From Dichetophora obliterata (lineage: Eukaryota > Arthropoda > Insecta > Diptera > Sciomyzidae), in assembly GCA_963920525.1 (NCBI GenBank), contig OY986435.1, positions 102,361,115 to 102,425,114 on the forward strand: a stretch of 64,000 nt of DNA, read 5' to 3'. This document shows, piece after piece, positions 20,651 to 32,130 of this stretch (within the stretch, counting starts at the first letter, position 1; each line of letters begins with the position of its first letter). The notes below the pieces were generated by a model that was not told the origin of the DNA, did no database searches, and was given only the letters and a program-made list of their open reading frames with translations. A program made the translations under genes and the position numbers.

Positions 20651-21515
20651 GATTAGAGCTTCATTCATTGTTTTCTAAATAAAATACACAAAAATCAATG
20701 TATTGATGCAAATCTTTATTAGGAATGATAGTTCAGTTCGTACTACTCAATGTAGTATTTCGAGTAAAAATTTCGACAAAATTCGAGATCGACGACGAAT
20801 CGATTGTTCACGGTTTTCACGAACACTCTTTCTCACGAACACTTATTCAGTTGTTGTTCAGAAGTAAGTCTATTCAAAATTGAGTCGTATTTAATACTGA
20901 ACACAAACGTCATATGGACAAGCCATTTGACACATAACAGCTGTCAAAACAACCCAGTTGAAAAAGGGACCTCGTAAGGGATCATCCTTTATTTAATAGC
21001 AAATAGTTTCGGCTTGTGTTAGCCGCTTACAAAAGACTTAACTATGTCAAATTAAATGTCATTTAGTTTCTCACAAGCCGTTGATACAATTTTTTTTTCT
21101 TTTAAACTAATTAATAAAGGCTTAGGTGATGAATTTGACAAAGCTTTTAACATGTTAATGTACAAAACTCGTATACAAGTTCGTGTGCGCAAAGAGAGTT
21201 TGTTTCAAACCAAAATCCTGTAGAGAGGTTTTCAATTGTGCTCTTTAAGAATCTGGTCTTAGTTTTACAAAAAATTTCAAACAACTTTTTTTTTGTGCAA
21301 TTGGAAAAACTGGCAGCTTGTTTTTGGATTTTCAAAGTTGACAGTCAAATTATAAAATAAATGCTTAATTTTTTTACCCAAAACAGATAAACTTTACAAA
21401 AAACTAGGGCGTTCAAGATGCTGCCGGTCTTCATGTAACGGCACCACCACTCTTCAAATGCATGACATTTTTGACGGGTGGCAACCTTAACAGAGACACA
21501 CCATAAATGTCAGAT
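20651..21515. other. Unassigned spacer
   Basis: No supported gene. A weak minus frame at 21,147-21,335 has no features. Short CACGAACAC words recur near 20,815-20,850. Confidence 0.45.
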
Positions 21516-21519
21516 CGAT

Positions 21520-21765
21520 ATGTCAATGAGTAGTGACGTTGCCTTGATTAAGCAAAACTTTTTCTGTAACAAAGAAAGCTCGATAAATATTATGATGAAT
21601 CTGCTTCGTCGTACTGCATGTATAAAATATTGGATTGCAAAGTTCAAGAGAGGTTGAATTAGCACAAAAGATAAGCACGCCGGGGGCGCACTAAAAACAG
21701 TGACCACTCCAGAATGTATTGGGAAAATCCACGATTTCGTATTGGACAATCACAAGTGAAAGTGT
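21520..21765 (+). pseudogene. Mariner transposase N-terminal remnant
   Basis: The readable part is CIKYWIAKFKRG, a stop, then STKDKHAGG.LKTVTTPE and IGKIHDFVLDNHK. This is the linker between the two helix-turn-helix units of a mariner transposase (YW-X-KFKRG ... TPE-I-KIHD-VL). At least two stop codons are present and no catalytic domain follows. The subfamily differs from the rosa element at 2.7 kb. No TIRs were found around it. Confidence 0.6.
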
Positions 21766-21870
21766 GTCCGATAACTACATCTATAGGCATTAGACCGTCC
21801 CACTTTTTCAACGTTTTTCAAAAAGTTCCCGGGACACTTTGATTTCTGATTCTACATACTCTTAAAAACA

Positions 21871-24840
21871 TGAATTTTAATATATAACATTTAAATATTA
21901 ACTAACGGTAAATAGTCCCGCAAACGGCTTAAAGGGTTTTCGGCTAAAAATTCATTATTTCGAAAAAACAAGAAATTTCTTCTTCAGTATTTTGCATATA
22001 ACTAAAACACTAATGAAACAATTTCTATCAATTTATACTTGTTTAAAAGTAAATAAAATTTTCCATTTTTTGCTATTAAAACATTGCATTTTGCTTAGAA
22101 CATTTTTTTTAAAAACTCTGCAAAGTGAAATTACGATTAAAATTTTTTCGAAAGTTTGATAACTTCAACTCTCATTACCCCGTGTTATGCCGTGGTTATG
22201 CTAGCCAAACATGTTTGCCGAACATTTTTGTTGTTATTATTTCACGTATAAAGGCCCATTTCCAATAACGCGTGAGATGCGTTTCGTAAATTTACGCAAA
22301 GAATCAATGCACGAAAACATACCTAACTGGTTCCAATAAACAACGTGCGTGTGCACGCAGCGTAAAATATTCGAAAAATTTTATAATTCACGTGAGTGAA
22401 GATATGACAGCTATTGACATCGAAACAGCTGTTCACTTTAGAGCAACTCCAAATAGTACTGTACGAACTATTGGTACCATACTACAAGGTATGGTGCGAA
22501 TTCTTTTCACTCAAAATTGACAAAATATCCTCAATTTTTTTTTTCAATTATGAGTGTTGAGTAATTTGTCCTGATGCTGAAAAGCATCACCAGATATGTT
22601 TTTATAATAGCTGAAAAATCACCCAAATTTGGCATGTTCTCCAAATATATCAACAAATGTGCAAATTATGAAAACAACATTTTCGAATATTTTTAAATGC
22701 AGAATACTTTTTTAATTTAAAAAATCTACCGAAAGTTTGGTTTCAAAAAATAATGGCGGTCCGTTTAAAAATAGCATCACTTCTTTCTGAAATTTAATTT
22801 TTTATACGATTTTGCAAAAATTCGCAAACATTGTTGTATTTTTAAAAAGCCATCCGTTTTTACCAATCACCGATGATGAGAAGACAAAGTGTAACCACAA
22901 AATTTTTAGGATTACTTTTACTTTTGGTCATAAATGAGAAAGAAATTATAAAAAAACAACGAAAGATTTTCATTGTTGTATAAGAAATATCGCGTTTTGG
23001 GCTCAAGACTAATTAAAAGGAGTCACTAATTGTGGGACATGAGCCATGTTCCGTCGAAACATGGCAGACTTTGGGAATACAGACCATAATAAAACAAAAA
23101 CCATGAATTTACTGTAAATAATTCATATCAAAAATTAATCAAGATCAAGAATTAAAGTTTTGTACCATTTCAGCATCTGTTTGATTCTGTATGATGGCAA
23201 GAGAGAAAAAAGAAGGTAAAAGTCGAAAGAGTTGTCTTAATATGACTCTGGTTTCTTGATACATAATTTTCATTTTTAAACCATTTTACTTCTTAGTTTT
23301 AAGATTCCTCTGCTACAAATGCAATTTTTTTTAATGTATTAAACTGAACTCCAACTATTATACATTTTATTAGTGATTAATACAAGGAAAAAACCTCCAT
23401 ATTATCCTTTTATTCACCAGAAAATGGTTGTACTCACATAGCTTTTAAAGTTTTTGTTTACTTTGGGCTCAAATTCCGGTTTAAATGGCGAACTTTTCAA
23501 TTTAAAAAAGTTTCGCGACTTAAGCAAAAAAAATTGTGTATATTTCGATACTTTAAAAACTGCGATTATATCAAAAATGGGACACCATTTTTTATTAAAG
23601 ACTATACTTTGGTATTGCAAAAAATTATGCATAAAAAAAGTACGAATTGTTTTGTTTAGACAACTTTCTTTAACATTTATTAATATAAAAACCTTGTTAA
23701 AAATATTAGTGTATTTTTTTTAAATGTAGGAACCTAATGGGCACCATTTTCCTTAGATAAACATTTTTTGCACGATTGGAAACAAGATGTCAATAAACAC
23801 ATCCTTATTAAAATTTTTAGTACAAAAGCTAATTGGAGCAGATTTTTAACCACTTCTAAAAATATTTCTATGTTATGCGATTTTTTGGCACGGACTGTAC
23901 TTACAAAATCTACTGAGCTGGGTACTGTTAAAAATTATGCTTTGCTAAGCAGAAGTACGGCATATCATATGTTCACGCACACGTTCTATTGGAAATTGAT
24001 TTTTTTCCGCAGCGTAAAACGCAACGCATCTCACGCGTTATTGGAAATGGGCCTTGAAATTAAAAATGAACTTTTTCTCATATTCATTCTCTCGCTCTCA
24101 GACTGAGCATCAAAAAGTAGCAAAAAGTATTAGAAAGTGAAATTAATTGTGTGCCCAAGCAACCTTTAACACAAACAGCAAGCATTGCTTTGTTGAACTA
24201 ATTTTAATAACAAAAAATCGTGTTAATTGAAGTAATCTAATAATATTTTGAAAGGAAAATAAATTCAGGAACACTAATTGCATATTGCATTGAAACAAAA
24301 AAAAAAATTAAAAAGATATAAAAAATAATTGAATACAAAAAATAATGCCCCTTGCATAACCAATCTCAATTTGAATTAATTCGGTAATTTCGTTTTACAT
24401 TTTATAGTAAATTTGAATAATATGCCTAAAATTGTATATAAAAATGCAAAAAGGGTTTGACTTATTTTTATGTACATCAAAATTTTTGCTGGGAAATTTT
24501 TCAAAATACAAAATTTATATGGTAAAAAATTCTTCTTCATGCTCTTGTAACACGGGGTAATCTGAGTTGAAGCTATTAAATTTTCGTAATAATTTTCATA
24601 AAAAAAAATGTACTAAACAAAATGCAATGTTTTTTATAGTAAAAGATGGAACATTTTATAAGCTTTCAAACAAATATAACTTGATGAAAATCTTTTCATT
24701 AGTTTCTTAGTAATATGCAAGATACTGAAGAAGAATTTTCTTGTTTTTTGAAATAATGAATTTTTAGCAAAAAACGATTTGAGCCGTTTGCGCGACTATT
24801 TACGGTTAGTTAATATTTAAATGTTATATACCAAAATTCA
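21871..24840. mobile_element. Foldback element with arms of about 300 bp
   Basis: 21,871-22,187 and 24,548-24,840 are inverted copies: AACATTTAAATATTAACTAA, TTCTTCTTCAGTAT and ATTACCCCGTGTTA. The 2.36-kb centre is almost filled by a second TIR element (22,251-24,055). No coding capacity was seen in the arms. Confidence 0.75.
22251..24055. mobile_element. TIR element with identical 33-bp ends
   Basis: The first 33 bases, beginning AAGGCCCATTTCCAATAACG, are repeated without a mismatch in inverted form at the right end. Weaker inverted similarity continues to about 100 bp (CCAATA..CGTGTGCGTG). No transposase was recognised in the 1.8 kb and no clear target duplication was seen. A GGCCC start would suit Harbinger-like elements, but the flanking triplets disagree. 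Confidence 0.7.
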
Positions 24841-25399
24841 TCTAGTGCACAGATTTCGTAAATAAGGTTTGCGCTCTATCAATAGCAATATCATTCACAT
24901 TTTATCAGCATCTTTCTGCCTGGCTGCACAATTCTTAGTTGCCTTTTGAAACGAGTTAAATGGAGAATTGCATGTAGTAGCTACAATAAATAATCGGAGA
25001 AACTTAAAGTATTAGCAGGTTGAAGGGATGGAAAAGACTTTTTTTTATTGACAAAATGTCTTTCCCAAGGAATTTCAATAAAATTCCTTTTTATAGATTT
25101 TTTTTTTAATGAAGCTTCTTTATCACCGTTGTGATTTGAAACTTGGTGAAACGAAAACGACATATATTTATATACTTTAAACCTTACAGTAGCTGTTAAC
25201 AATCGGACAATTTAAAGTATACTTGTATGTGAATTTGTAAAAGCCAATCGAAAACATAGACGGCAAACGCACTTAGCGTGTCTCCTCTTTGTGCGGTGGT
25301 TTTCAAAAATATAAGAACAGCATTTTAAAAATATATAACAAAATAAAAAATATTTAAAAATTAAAGTAAAAAAATAGAATGTCTAAACTGTGATTTGCA
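24841..25399. other. Unassigned AT-rich spacer
   Basis: No coding frame or repeat edge supported. A 73-codon minus frame at 24,981-25,202 lacks recognisable features. Confidence 0.45.
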
Positions 25400-25672
25400 A
25401 GTCTTTTTTCTCATTCTTAGGTAACAATGTTTTATGAAAAGTCGTACTTAAAATGTTAAAGATATGTTTATGTTGTAAAACTATCAAACAAATTTTAAAA
25501 TTAAATTTTAAAATTCCGATGGTAAGCAGTATTAGAACAACAAAATTTACGTTAGTTGAAAAGGGGCGAAAGAGGCGTAGCCTAAACCAAGTATGCCTAT
25601 ATCTAATCTATATCTAAGCTTATTGCACACAATATGTGTACTAAAATTGAGTGAAATCCGACCATCCGCTTA

Positions 25673-25825
25673 GGCTGCCCGCAGAGTAAACGCCGAAGCA
25701 GACAGGCAGGCAGGCAGGCCCTGCGAAGAAACGAGAAAGAAATAACTTTTTTCTCGCTTGTTCACATAGTTTTCTTGCGCCTGTCTGCCTGCCTGCCTGC
25801 TTCGGCGCTTACTCTGCGAGCAGCC
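25673..25825. mobile_element. 153-bp Harbinger-type MITE carrying CAGG repeats
   Basis: GGCTGC(C/T)CGCAGAGTAA is inverted at the two ends and flanked by TTA on both sides (25,670-25,672; 25,826-25,828), the PIF/Harbinger target. The arms extend inward through AACGCCGAAGCAGACAGG into an inverted (CAGG)n/(CCTG)n pair. It is nearly a perfect palindrome with a GC content far above the region. Confidence 0.85.
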
Positions 25826-25843
25826 TTAGATTAGTAATAAGGT

Positions 25844-25868
25844 CAAACAAACAAACAAACAAACAAAA
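25844..25868. repeat. (CAAA)n microsatellite
   Basis: Six CAAA units directly follow the MITE. Confidence 0.85.
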
Positions 25869-26360
25869 AGAAAATTAGTTTTATTAAAATAACATAGATA
25901 GCCCGTGGAATGAAATATAAGATATTTAATCATAACTTTTGATTGTAAAGAGATATTGGTGTAATTTTTTCACATAAATTATTTTTGAGACTTTTTTCTT
26001 GTAAAATATATAAAAACAATATTTTTGAAAAAATAAATTTCGCCAAAAAAATCATAACGAACACTTAATGCTCTGATGACAAAACCAGTTTAACAACTTT
26101 TTCGCAAAACTAGAAATATTTTTGCAAATGAATATTATGTCATATTAAGTGCAATTTTTATTTGTTTTTATTTTTACCATAAAATCAACTTTTGAGTCAT
26201 GTTTTTAATCAAAACCCAATAGTAAGAACCTTTTTTAAAAAAAAAAAAAATACAAAATATATACTACTGACCAAAGGATACAGTTCAAACTACATTTTTG
26301 TTAGTCTTTTGATATTATTATTGATGAAATATATTTAATAACAGCAGATATATATTTGCA

Positions 26361-27311
26361 TTTAAAGTCGGATACAATATTAACTTTCCGGTAGCCACTA
26401 TAAATTTCTGATGCGTTTTAGCCCACAAAAATTCTATGGGTAATTTAGTTTTTTGAAGTGAAACTTTTTTAAACGCATATACAGCAATACGGCGAATTAA
26501 AAGGCTAGTAAAACAGATGAAACGATGCAACGTGGTTAATATGCCTAGATTTTTGATCTCTGTAAATTCATATGTTATAAGGAATATTCTGTTCCGTGAA
26601 GTGAGCCTTGTAACTGTTAAGCGAATTTAAGAAGCTTTTCAACATTCAAATCAAGAGATTGTGGTTTGAGTAACGACTAAGTTTAAGCAAAACAAATAAA
26701 GCTTGTTACTCTGCTGTACAGACAACGCTGCAGTCGCACTTAGCAAATTCTAGCAAAGACTATGTGTGAGAGCGAAATTGATTTCTTCAATATTGAAATT
26801 TGCAACTGATCCTTTTATTTATGAACTAAAATTAGGAAATACATGTATTCAATAATTTTACTGCTTTAAATTGAAGTGTATGGGTGAGTTTCGTAGTTGA
26901 ATTGAAATAAATTTGCAATTGGCTATATTTCTACATTTTGTTATTCCCACAGGAAAAATCGTTATAACTTTTTTGTTTATTTAAAAAGTTTCTGTATTTA
27001 TTTAAAAAGAACTTGTACAATTAATTTATTTTATGATATAAAAATTTTAGAAATTTAATATGGCATGATATTTTTTAAAAAACTAATACATCAATAGTTT
27101 TGGTCACTGACAAAAAATTGTTACAAATTGTTACAAGCAACGAGAGAGGACAACGAGAGCGTAAAAAAGTAAGAGAAAAAAAAGTAGCTACAAATTTCAG
27201 CTAATTAAATTTTTACTAGTGAATAAGAAAAAATTGGCAAATCTGTTAGTAACACAGTTTTATAAAAAAAAACTAACAGCCATAGATTAAATTAAATACA
27301 TACTCTACACA
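26361..27311. other. Unassigned AT-rich spacer
   Basis: No feature supported; a 70-codon minus frame at 26,318-26,530 overlaps the repeat and has no recognisable domain. Confidence 0.45.
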
Positions 27312-28066
27312 GTTTTGGTGGTAACTTTGCTCAATGGATCAAGTGTTTTCTCAAGGACAGAACGATTCGTGTCGAAGTTGAAGGTATTTCGTCCGAGAAG
27401 CACGCTATCAATGCAGGAGTACCACAGGGTTCAGTCCTATCGCCCACCTTGTTTCTAGTTTTTATCAACGACCTTCTGTCGTTGACGCATAACCCAATAC
27501 ATTCGTTTGCGGACGACAGCAGCATTTGTCATTCATATTCATTCAAAAAACGCCCAAGCTCTATGGAGATTGAGAGAAAGAGGCAAAATATGAATGACAC
27601 ACTCCCTAATGATCTACAAAAAATCTCCGAGTGGGTTCTTGCTAATAGAGTAGAATTCAATGCAAGCAAGACTCAGTGCTGCCTGTTAACCCACCCACAA
27701 GCGTGTGGATTGCCCTTAGCTCCTCTCATTATGATTAGTGTGGATCTTGTGGAATCAGCCGCTCTTGACGTTCTGGGCATATCGATCCAATCGGATCTTC
27801 GTTGGAATGATCATATTTTCGATGTGTCAAAAGAAGCGGTCAAGTGCCTAAGTTTTTTAAAACGGTGCAGAAAATATTTCACTGCAGCTGATCTTCGCAA
27901 GATCTACACCTCATATAATTGGTCGAAAAAGGAGTACAATTCGCACATTTGGGCAGGGGTTTCAAGATCTTATTTGGATCTTCTGAATCTAATTCAACGT
28001 CGTGCGATATATTTGATAGGGGGTGAAAGTATTTCACATTTAGAGATAAATAGTCTCATTGCGTAA
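27312..28066 (+). pseudogene. LINE (non-LTR retrotransposon) reverse transcriptase fragment
   Basis: The frame is open from about 27,312 (FGGNFAQWIKCFLKDRTI) to a TAA at 28,064. It contains AGVPQGSVLSPTLF (RT motif B), the catalytic FADDSS box (motif C), then SKTQCCLLTH, VLGISIQSDLRWNDH (thumb entry) and YNSHIWAG. The order and words fit the Jockey-related clade of insect LINEs. Fingers and endonuclease are missing at the 5-prime side. The thumb is cut off at the 3-prime side, where a Helentron-like sequence begins. The uninterrupted 250 codons suggest moderate age. Confidence 0.85.
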
Positions 28067-28129
28067 GAACTGTGGATTTTACGTTAAAACTGTTCATAAC
28101 ATTTTTGAAGGTAATTATCTGATCTACAA

Positions 28130-29590
28130 TTTTGCTATAAGCAGATTTTATGTCCAACATAGAGGAGCGGAGATATTGGAATGACCGATTTCGGTGAACT
28201 TTAAACCCGAATATCTTCTAACACGTACATGGTATCATAGGGAACTCATGACAGGTTGTTAATTATGACTTAATTGAGAGGCTTGCACCAAACAAATTGG
28301 AACGTTAAATTTTCGATTTCAGATTTTAAAAAAATTTCAGTGAAAAAAAATATGGCAATGAAATATTAAACTCCTCGGTCAAAATCAGAAGTTATGTCGC
28401 AGAAAAAACTAAGGATAGAGAAAAATTTGTTTTCACAAGGAGTATTTAAAAATATATGAAGTCGGTGAGGTTAAAAATTCGTTTCACTCTAATGTACATC
28501 GATAACTCCTAATGCACTTGTCCGATTGCCATACTTTTTTGTCTATAGAAAGACACCTTGAACACGGAGGTGCCTATCTAAAAGTGGGTGTTATTGAAGA
28601 AAGGAGCGTGGCAATATTATAAAAACAAAAATTTTGTACAGGGGTAGGCACAATTTTGAAAAATTACTGCCAAGAAAGTGGTCGTTATTAGAGAAAAGGG
28701 CGTAGAAAACACAATATTAAAAAAATATTGTATCTCGAATAATACTGACACTACGGTAGTAAAATTCGTTACACGAATGGGTATGATTTTTATAAAACAA
28801 GATGAATAAAGTAACCGGAATTCGTAAAAGGGCGTGTCGCTATTAGAAAAACACTGTATCTAAGTTAATATTGACATTGGGGTACTGAAATTTGGAGAAA
28901 GAGTACCGAAATTTTAATGGTGATGTAAATTTCTTCCATTATCATTAAAATTTTAGTGATAATGCAAATTTTTTTCATTACCATTAAAATTTTCCATTGC
29001 CACTAAATTGTATTAATGCATTTAGGAGCTCAGCCCATTTTACATATTTGAATAATATGGTAAATACTTGAGACCAAAGCTTATGTGCAAAATTTCAAGT
29101 CATTACATTAGGTTTGTGGCGTTTAAAAAGATTTTACCATTTTGTTTAATTTACTTTGTATGGGAGGTATGAGTGGTTTTCGACCGATTTTAACAAATTT
29201 CTAATATATGGTGTAAATTTTACTTTAAAGCTAATTTACGAAATTACAAGTCACTACATAATTTGTTGTGGCATTCTTAGAGATTTCATTGTTTTGATAA
29301 AGTAACTTTGTATAGGAGGTAGGCGTGGTTTTAATCCGAGTTTGCTCATTCTCGAACTTGATCTTCGTTATTTGAATATAAGCAGATATACCATATATCA
29401 ATACAACAGCTTTAAAATAGCTGCTGTAATCTTGTCGACAGACAGACGCACTTGGCGAAATCTACTCAGGATGAGATGCTGATCAAGAATATATATACTT
29501 TTCTATACATGACACGCCTCCTTATCAGCGTTATAAACAGGGTGACAATGTTAATATACCCCTGACACAGCACGCGTAGGGGTATTAATA
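28130..29590 (+). mobile_element. Helentron/DINE-like element
   Basis: The 3-prime 570 bp are the same family as 18,355-18,900. The end has a hairpin made by ATACCCCTGACACAGC and CGTAGGGGTAT. The interior has loosely spaced GGGCGTGG, AAAGGGCGTAG and GTAACCGGAATTCG blocks typical of fly Helentrons. No coding frame. The 5-prime limit is uncertain and was placed where the LINE fragment ends. Confidence 0.45.
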
Positions 29591-29619
29591 GCGTAATTAT
29601 GAATATAATTGAATTGTGA

Positions 29620-29710
29620 TAGAAAAAGTTTATTTGAAGGCGTTAGAAAAGGGTAAGGGGCCCCGAAAATTGCATTGCCTAGGGGCCCAAACTTGGTTAA
29701 TTCGACCCTG
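29620..29710. mobile_element. Solo right end of a hAT-like element
   Basis: The complement reads CAGGGTCGAATTAACCAAG followed by TTTGGGCCCC, a hAT-type terminus with a small GGGGCCCC hairpin. No matching left end was found. Confidence 0.4.
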
Positions 29711-29981
29711 AGTAAAAGGGTAAATATGTATATGAAAACTTCTTAAGCAATTGCTTTCATGGACTTTGCAATACCTTTTAAGAATTTGCAATCTAAAATC
29801 TCAACACTGAAGCCACTATTTGTCATATTTCAACACCCTATACGTAAATCATAGTATGGTTAATTATTAAAAAACATGGTGAGCCAAAAAAAATAATTAA
29901 AATTTTTAAATGAATTATGAATTGGTGAAACAAAAATTATAATAACAATCCAACATTTCAAACACGCAAACAAGATCAGCG

Positions 29982-30263
29982 ATGCCCAATATTGTGTGCA
30001 TTTGTGATGAACATACCAATGACGACATTTGGGACTTTTTTGACCGATCCGTTAGCAGAGTAACAGAACAGAGTAACACTGGAACAGAAGTTGATGGCAT
30101 TCCTATTCAACTACTAATTCCTATAGTTACAATGTCCTTGCGAACGCTTGTTCTCGCATGCAGATTATGCAACCGCCTTTTGCCAACAAATGTCAATATG
30201 TTAGTCTTTCTGCGTTCAAGTGGTGAGGACATCTGGTTTGACAAAAATAATATCATAACATAA
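29982..30263 (+). pseudogene. hAT transposase C-terminal remnant
   Basis: The frame begins near DDIWDFFDRSVSRVTEQS and ends NRLLPTNVNMLVFLR, the last words of the hAT dimerisation domain. In a neighbouring frame around 30,125-30,165 the bases still encode CPCERLFSHA, the family signature that should precede NRLLP, so a frameshift or small deletion separates the two. The part between FFD and the signature is shortened. Not functional. A hAT-like right terminus (CTAGGGATGGA in complement) at 30,681-30,691 may belong to the same element. Confidence 0.65.
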
Positions 30264-30559
30264 TTTAAATTATTTAATAATCGTAATATAAGTGAAATCA
30301 ATTCCAATTCACTTTTATTTTTTTACAGAAGTATTCCTTGAAATCTAGTCAAAAAGTATTTATTGAGTTTTACGTTTGTTTTCTCTTAATTTGTTTTTAT
30401 CTTTTTTTAATTAATAAACTTTAATAAAACAAGGATTACAATAAATACTAAAAAGTTTTATTAAAAAAATATGTTTATTTTCATATATGCATTGAATTGA
30501 GTTTATAACATTTTGAACTCTTTTAATCTCAGTGTATAAAAATGGTGTAATAGATAATT

Positions 30560-30691
30560 GGAAAAAGTCGAAAAACCGATTTTAATCGATTATTGAGTAA
30601 AAAAATCGACTTCGAAAAAATCGTTCATTGAAAAATAAAAAAAAAATAAAAAGTCGAAGATCGATTTTCTTATTTGACTATCCATCCCTAG
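30560..30691. mobile_element. Right end of a hAT-like element with internal TCGATT repeats
   Basis: The complement starts CTAGGGATGGATAGTC. The preceding 100 bases alternate AATCGATT, AAAATCGACTTCG and GTCGAAGATCG in both orientations. No left partner was found within a few kb, so the element is truncated or its left end has decayed. Confidence 0.4.
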
Positions 30692-30744
30692 TTTCTTATA
30701 CATTTGATCCTGTTATTATGCTGTACTTTTGCACGGTTTTCATA

Positions 30745-30944
30745 GCTGCCGTGGCTTACTGGTTAAGTGCGTAGCCTGTAAGCCAAGAGAACCCTAGTTC
30801 AATATCACTATCTGGACAAAATGTTTCTTCAATTAAAATAAATATTTATGTCGACCGTAACCTCTCTGCAGACAATGGCAAGCCTCAGAGAGTTAAAAAA
30901 AGAACGTAGGTCCAACTCTCGATTATTTGTGTACACACAAAAAA
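30745..30944 (+). mobile_element. tRNA-derived SINE, copy 2 (3-prime truncated)
   Basis: The head TGGCTTACTGGTTAAGTGCG carries a box-A-like word and CCCTAGTTCAATATCAC a decayed box B. The body GCAGACAATGGCAAGCCTCA matches the other copies, then similarity stops near ATTTGTGTACA. Confidence 0.7.
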
Positions 30945-31385
30945 ATACGCAAACTTTACTTAAATTACTTCATATACGTGATTTTACTTTCTACCCGCAG
31001 CTTTTGGTTAAATTTTTCCCCTATTTACATGGGCCTGCTGTGAAAAACCTTTTAAAAAAACAGCCGAGCCCTACATTTTACAGCATATATTATATATTAA
31101 TAAGCAAACATCGATGTTGTCGTAAACTTTTCAACAAATATTTATTTTAGATTGAGGGTAATGAAACGTATATCATTCGTACTGCACCATAGATGTGCCG
31201 AAACATGTTCGATTTTAAATTGATGACCTACGACCCGAAACATGAACGTTGAAAGATTATATTAATTTTAATAAGAGATCTCAGGGCTAGGAAGAGGTAG
31301 AATGGTGACTGAGGTATCGGATTAAATTGGTTACCTTTGACATGAAATATGGGCGAAAAAAAGAGCATTTCGATAAGAGATGACT

Positions 31386-31725
31386 GGCGGTCGTAGCCTA
31401 GTGGGCAAAGTGCGTGGCCCCTAAGCTAAGCAGCCGAGGTAGCCCGTGTTCAATTCCCACTTCAGACAAAATGTTATTTCAATTTAATTAATTTTTCTGT
31501 TCGGTCGTCATCTCTCTGCAGACAATGGCAAACCTCAGAGAGTAAAAACTGCCATATAAAGCTTCTTGATTACATAAGCTATTCGGAGTCAGCTCGAAAA
31601 CTCGTAGGTCTAGTTTTCGATCACTTGTGTTCAAAACATTTAATAACATACATAACACAATCGATCAATAGAAGCTCGGTGAAAGTTTTTTCTGGGCTGA
31701 AATGATCAATTTATTTTTATATATT
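31386..31725 (+). mobile_element. tRNA-derived SINE, copy 3 (best preserved)
   Basis: GGCGGTCGTAGCCTAGTGGG contains a recognisable RNA polymerase III box A (TAGCCTAGTGG) and GTGTTCAATTCCCACTT a box B. After this about 75-base tRNA-like head comes the family body with CTGCAGACAATGGCAAACCT, a second block (GTTCAAAACATTTAATAACA, AACACAATCGATCAATAG) and an A/T-rich end. The head folds plausibly as a tRNA, but no anticodon identity is claimed. Confidence 0.75.
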
Positions 31726-31869
31726 TTTACATAAGAGATGAAAAATCATTATGTAACAGAGACTTTTAGACATTGATAAGATGTGCAAAAAACAATCCAC
31801 ACATTTTTTGCTATTCCTTACGGATACCCTACAATAAGCATTTATTTATGTAACATCTGTGAATATATA

Positions 31870-32128
31870 TCGCTATCTTAATATAGAAAGGCCCTAACTC
31901 ATTTTTTTCAAAATTATTTTTTTTGTACAGATTTTTGCAAAAAAAAAATGCTATAGAAAAAAAATTACTGCAAAAACATTGCTACAGCATTGAATTGGTT
32001 AGTGTCTTAAAAATAAAAGCCATTTTAAGAAAATTTGGATTCGCAAAATTATAATTTTTATTAAGTTTTTACCATCTCCTGTAAAGTAACAAAAAATGAG
32101 TTAGGGCCTTTCTATATTAAGGTAGCGA
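31870..32128. mobile_element. MITE with CGCTACCTTAATATAG termini, copy 2
   Basis: The TIR TCGCTATCTTAATATAGAAA and its inverse at the right are flanked by TA (31,868-31,869; 32,129-32,130). Same family as 10,569-10,818. Confidence 0.8.
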
Positions 32129-32130
32129 TA

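Larger units (their letters stand above)
25400..26360. repeat. Dispersed repeat family, copy 2
   Basis: Matches 10,085-10,500 in several ordered blocks and is interrupted by the MITE at 25,673-25,825. The 26,270-26,360 block corresponds to the start of copy 1, so the order of blocks differs between copies. Confidence 0.5.

Noticed and set aside
22440..22500. Short palindrome around GGTACCATACTACAAGGTATGG
   Set aside because: Arms are only about eight bases; expected by chance in 64 kb.
25573..25640. Possible promoter or origin around TATATCTAATCTATATCTAA
   Set aside because: The same words occur in the dispersed repeat copy at 10,440, so they are repeat sequence.
30848..31150. 100-codon plus frame
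   Set aside because: Begins inside SINE copy 2; the rest has no recognisable features.
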